Part shown: piece after piece, positions 35,801 through 41,800 of the stretch | Numbering within the stretch: the stretch's first letter is position 1 | Layout: every line of letters begins with the position of its first letter | DNA from: Trichobilharzia regenti | Taxonomy: Eukaryota; Platyhelminthes; Trematoda; Strigeidida; Schistosomatidae | Reading direction: 5' to 3' | NCBI GenBank assembly: GCA_944472135.2 | Contig: OX235263.1 | Span: forward strand, 28,511,379-28,575,378 | DNA length: 64,000 bases | Made by a program: the position numbers and the translations under genes | Notes under the pieces: generated by a model | The model's database searches: none | Seen by the model: only the letters and a program-made list of their open reading frames with translations | What the model was told of the DNA's origin: nothing

Positions 35801-38800
35801 ACAAGCTCCTGGATATCTTGGATGATAAAACCGCACTGCTTGTTGAGAACAATGATAATAGCTGGTACGTATGTATGTATGTCCTCATTCCACCCGAAGT
35901 GTTTTTATAAAAGGTACTGATAAACCTCTCAAGAACGTCTCTCTCTAATACACTGTCCTAAAGATCAGGCGTGTCTAACGTTTGGAAGGCAGAGAACGAT
36001 TGTTAATGGGTGATAAGACTCCAACAACTGATGAAGACCTTACTTATGATCGATGCATTCACGGTATAAATGAAACCCAGCTTGCTCTTCACGAGTCAGT
36101 CTTTCATGAGTTTACAAAGCTTTCAGAACACAATTAAAACCAGTATTTTAGACCCATCTGGTTACAGAATAATTCTCCGATGATTGTCGCATGCATTGTC
36201 TGTCTGTCTGTTTTCGACATAGAACTTTGCACAGATGTGCGGAAGTTCAAATCGCCACACTGCCCCCCTTGTAAGACACAAAGCAACAGAAGAAAGTACA
36301 AGAAATGCATAATAGCGTCAGTAAACAGAGGTGTGAGACAAAGGAATGGTAATAACAAAGAATGATACAGTTTCATTGGAAATCATAAATCACAAGGAGT
36401 GGAGGCATCTGCACCAGCCATTGTGAACGATGCGTTTGAGCCATTTCAACAATTGTTTCCAACCCTTGGTTTTTACCGTCCCGATGACCCCAACCAGTCA
36501 GGAAGTCTACACCTTCCTACGTGACTTAGACTAACTGTTGTATGTTTCATTGACTGGTGCCATGCTAGCTTTTTCCCAGCCTGACCCTATATCCACCAAC
36601 ATTGCTCGTCGAGGAAGGCGATGACTAGGCGTGCATACGTAACGCATGTCCTAACCATCTCATGCGATGTAATTTCACAGCCTCGTCGATTGATTTCCCC
36701 TCCTTACCTAGCGTTCGACGCCTAAACTTAGTATTGCTCACTTTATTGTACCACTTCACACGGGAGATAGAGCGCAGGCACCTATGATCAAAGGCAGCTA
36801 ATTAGCATTAATTGGGGCTTTTCAAAAGACAGGCACAGCATTGGCTTCATTCTACATTGATAGGATATTTTCATTTAGCTGAACTTTCGTAAACAGCCCC
36901 ATCAATTCTCTCATTAAAATCTTACCATCTTCAAAAAGATCTAAGGCAAGTTTTCTGGACCGAGTGCTCTATGGTATTTGAGTATCTGGAAGGTTAGCTG
37001 ACTAGCCTTCAGTCTATTTCAGTTTGATGCTTTTTAGTAGTGATCGATACATCGCTGTATTTACGTTAGTCTGTTTAGCACGAGCATTAGTAGATTAGGA
37101 TGAACTGACAGTCGAGAAAAGCGATTTAGAATATTGAAAACTGGCTGTGTTTTTCGAAGTGTTCTATCCAACGTCCAAGTCGTCTTTGTAGGGTTGCTAA
37201 CCATCATGCTATCTGCCTAACAGACCGTCTCCCTAACACTATGCTTCTTTCTACTGATTGCTCTGATTAACTGGAACAGCCTTAGACTTTTGCTAGATGC
37301 AGCTACTGATTCCATCTCACATGAGTTCTTTGACTACGAGGTTCATGTACGCGCTGTCTATACAGCATATTATTACTCTGGAATGAACCAATGGGCATTA
37401 ATGAACGGCTGACAAAAGTAAAGACACTAACAAACGTAAACAATGACAGAAATAAAATGATACAGTTTATGTACATGGATAAGAATATGATGGTAAGGAA
37501 TTAAATGACTGATAAAAAAGCACTTACAATAGGTTGTGACAACGGAGAGATCACTTAAAGCTAACCATCAAACTGTCCTTCAATATTCATATGAGAGTTG
37601 AAATAGTGACTAAACTACTATGTTGAAGCAGATTCCTGTCTTTATGGAACCGCTCTCAAAGGCATGGTTTCTGGTGACTGAAACGTTGTCATTCTTTTAT
37701 TACCCTAAATACTCATATATCATTGGTTTAGAAGCAAGGCTTTCCAATTCTTCTAAGTTAACTCTCCACTAGTCTAGTGATTACAGGTGGGAATCCTTAT
37801 TCATCTCTTCACTTTGTCGCTGAAAATGCGTAAGAAAAAGTCAACCCGAAAATTTCACATCCTTCACTTTCCAAATAAGCTTGTGTTTTGTCAAACTCGA
37901 ACATTTGCCTCCTGAGCTCTGCAGTTACGCAGCACTGATGCTTTCTCTGCTTCAGGCACTCAAAGAAATCATTTTCGATAACTTTGAAGTAGCTGCCACC
38001 CATAAGCTTCCATACACACAGTCCGTCTGGTCGTCATATACAGTATTCATCTTTCTCCCTTTGTTAGTACTAGTTTCAGTACAGTTTGCGACCATTGATA
38101 GTGACTAAAGTGAGAGGTATGGATTTAAAACTAAACAGCCTAGCCCCCGACCGCCATCCTCATCAGACTGACCTCATAAATCCATAAAACTCACCTTACA
38201 AATGTCAAAACATTCCACTGATTTTGTAAACTCCTTGTTGCACATATAGTACCAGGAGCTATCTCAGATTCATACAAGGAACTATCCACTGGGGTTTAAT
38301 CGAACCTCACCGATAGCTGCTACCTTGACGTGGTGGTCGGGCTTGCATATCGCAATAACCCAACAAGCTACATTGGCTGGAACCAATGTTCCTGTAGGTC
38401 CTACCATGTCAGGAAGGTCATTATGATGGTGATTAGACTAAAAGCAGTTACCGGCTTAGTGTAAAAATTTCTTTAGACTATGCTGGGGGTCTGTGGGCGA
38501 AGTCCTACTGCTGGGGAACAGGTATGTAACAGCAGTAAGGTGTTCCCCTCAGACGACCAACATGCCAGCTATGCTGTCTCTCCACTCTGGAGAGGGAGGG
38601 GGTTAGAAATGGTCGACCCAACAACTGTACATCCCGACCTACCTTACGGTGGTCCGTAACCGGCGGTAAGCTTACTAATACGGAAAAATCCAAGAAGCCA
38701 GTTCATACAGGCGTGTGTGACCGGCCTCAAGCATTTGTCCCCTGGGCTTTGCGGACACGCAACACTAACCCTCTTTCTGTTTCAGGTACCCGAATAATCA

Positions 38801-41800
38801 ATCAACTTCCACGGTGTGGGCAACCGAAAAGTAACAACCGCCCACACACTTCCAAAAGCACACGAAGCCTTCCTGGGCATCATTCTCCATTACCCACATC
38901 ACCTTACTTTCCTACTACAGTCGGTACTATTCTTCAGGCTAGTTAGTCATCTTCACTCTGTGACAACAAACAAGGATGAGAGTTATAGCGACGAGCAATG
39001 TTAGCGGATATAGGGTCAGGCTGGAAAAGAGCTAGCGGCGGTCAAACCAAAACATGGCACCAGTCAATAAAATCCACAACAGTTAGTTTAAGCCAGCCAC
39101 GTAGGAAGGTGTAGACTTCCTGACTGGTTGGGGTCATCGGGACGGTGAAAACCAAGGGTTGGAAACAATTGTTGAAATGGCTCAAACGCATCGTTCACAA
39201 TGGCTGGTGCAGATGCCTCCATTCCTTGTGATTTATGATTTCCAATGAAACTGTATCATTCTTTGTTATTACCATTCCTTTGTCTCACACCTCTGTTTAC
39301 TGACGCTATTATGCATTTCTTGTACTTTCTTCTGTTGCTTTATGTCTTACAAGGGGAGTGTGGCGACTTGAACTGCTGCACATCTGTGCAAAGTTCTATG
39401 TCGAAAACAGACAGACAGGCATGAGAGCTATAGAATCATCCCCGACAGCCTTCCAAAGCCAAGTTACCAAATTCATATAGGAGGATTCAACGTCAGGACC
39501 CTCTGCCAAATTGGACTACAGACATCACTAGCTAGAACTCTGGCATCTCGAGCCATGGCTGTATGTTGTGTTTCGGAGATACTCATACAAGACCCGAGTT
39601 TTGTCATTCACTTAACCTCACCCAGCCAACAAGGTGAATCTATAAAATTCACTTTAAGGGTGTCAGGAGATCCCTCAGCTAGTTCGTGAGGACTCGCAGG
39701 TGTAGGGATAGAATTGAGTTTTTGGGCAGAAAAATGATTTATTGACTGGGTCCCATTAGATAGTCGTATGTGTGCGGCCCGTCTGAATGGGTTCGTTAAA
39801 ATAAGGAAAACAGCACTACTCGTCGTCGTCTTTTCGTGGTCTCCACTTACGCCCCAACAGACTGAAGTTCGGATGAACTGAAGGATGACTTCTACCTGAA
39901 ACTGTCTAATTTGCTGCAAAAAGCAAAACGCTCAGATATAGTTGTTTTAGCAGGGGACTTCAGTGCCCAAGTAGGGAAGTTGTGCCATACTGAGAAGTAT
40001 GTAGGTGGTACGTATGGAGTTCCCTGTCGACGAACCGACAACGGTGATCCTTTTCTACATTTTTGCTCAGATGATCATCTGTTCCTAGTCACCACTAACT
40101 TTAGGCACAAAGAGAGACATTGTGTAACCTGGTGACCTTCATCACCAAATCAACGCTGGACTCAGATAGACCACATAGCGATAGGGTATCGTAGACGGGG
40201 GTCAGTAGAAGACTGTTGCTCCTTCTAGAACACGTGCGTAGACTCTGATCACGCCCTGGTTCGCACACGTTTATGCTTACGACTAAACGGACATAAGAAA
40301 TTGATGACAGCGAAACAGTTACGTCCCCAACTAGACCGAGACTCTGAGTCCATTTTTAAGGAAGAAATAGCGAAACAAGTGTCTGAGGTCGACAGCAGGA
40401 CTTCCCCTGAGGCAACCTGGCACAACATACAGTTAGCTGTCGACACAGCTGTAAAAGCTGTTAATAAGCTAAAACCAAAAGTTAGTAAGAGTCATTGGAT
40501 TTCTACCGCGTCTTCCTAACTGATTGACGCAAGAAGACTGATTCCAGCGAACTCCGATTATGATGAGGAGCGAAAGTTACTCAAACGAAAACTAACAAGA
40601 AGTCTTCGCAACAACCGTGAACAGTGGCGGGTGACAAAAGCGAAAGAGATGGAAAAGGCATCAGCAATTGGTAACTATTTAGGCTTATCAGGGAAACAGG
40701 TGGTAAAAGGGAAATGATAAATGAGGCAATCTCTAAGAAAATGGCACCATAATTAGCTCTGAGGATAGACGACTAGAACATTGGAAAGAATACTTTGAGG
40801 AGCAGTTCAATTGGCCTACAACCACGCTCAACTTACCGAACGTCCAACACCTGCCTGAATGGGATATAGACACAGGTCCTCCATCCCCAACTGAGGTTAC
40901 TAAAGCTGTCACCAGTCTGAAACTAGGCAAAGCAGCGGGACCTGATGGAATGACTCCAGAGGTATTTAAGTACGGTGGAGACAGTTTACTGTCTGAGTTA
41001 ACTGAGGTACTAGGCAGGGTCTGGGAATCAGAGGAACTCCCGTCGGATTGGTGCAAGTCATTGATTATCCCCAAATACAGGAAGGGAGACTAGTCTTCCT
41101 GTGATAATCACAGGAGGATTAGCTTGACTAATATGGTATCTAAAGTTCTAGGCTCAATAATAATGAGTAGACTAAGCGGTCCACAGGAGAAACAAAGACG
41201 AGAACCAGGCAGGCTTTAGACAAGGGAGGTGTGTTAGTCACGTCGACAGATTCTGGAACATAGGCATTCTTGTCGGCGTCCAACAATCGTCATATTTTGA
41301 TTGGACACTAGTAACTAGTGTGACGTGTCTAGTCCCTTCTTTGGTGCAGATTGAATTCTATCAGTCAGGTTTTGCAATGTGGCTAGTTAGCACTCATCAG
41401 CAAGGCGTATCTGCAACCCTGAAGGAACTCACGTCCCTTTAGAGATTCGAACCCGCGTCACCCAGTGCTGCAGTCAGAGACGTTACCACTGAGCTATTCG
41501 GGCTCGCGATTAACCTCCTGATGAATGCCAACTGGCACGAAACCCAGGTCCAAGGCTTCCTGCCGATTGCCTCCAACTATCTAAAATCGTCTTATTTCTT
41601 GACCTAAAGGCGGCATTAAGTCCTGTCGACCGAGAAGTACTCTAGCGATAATCGGCTGTGAAGGGAATGCCGAGAAAATACATTGCACTGATCAAGGCAC
41701 TCTACTCGAACTCATGCAGCCAGGTGAGGGCTTACGGCGAGTTGTCATTTGAAGCGGTGACGACTAGTGATGTCCGACAGGGATACCCACCATCCCCATT

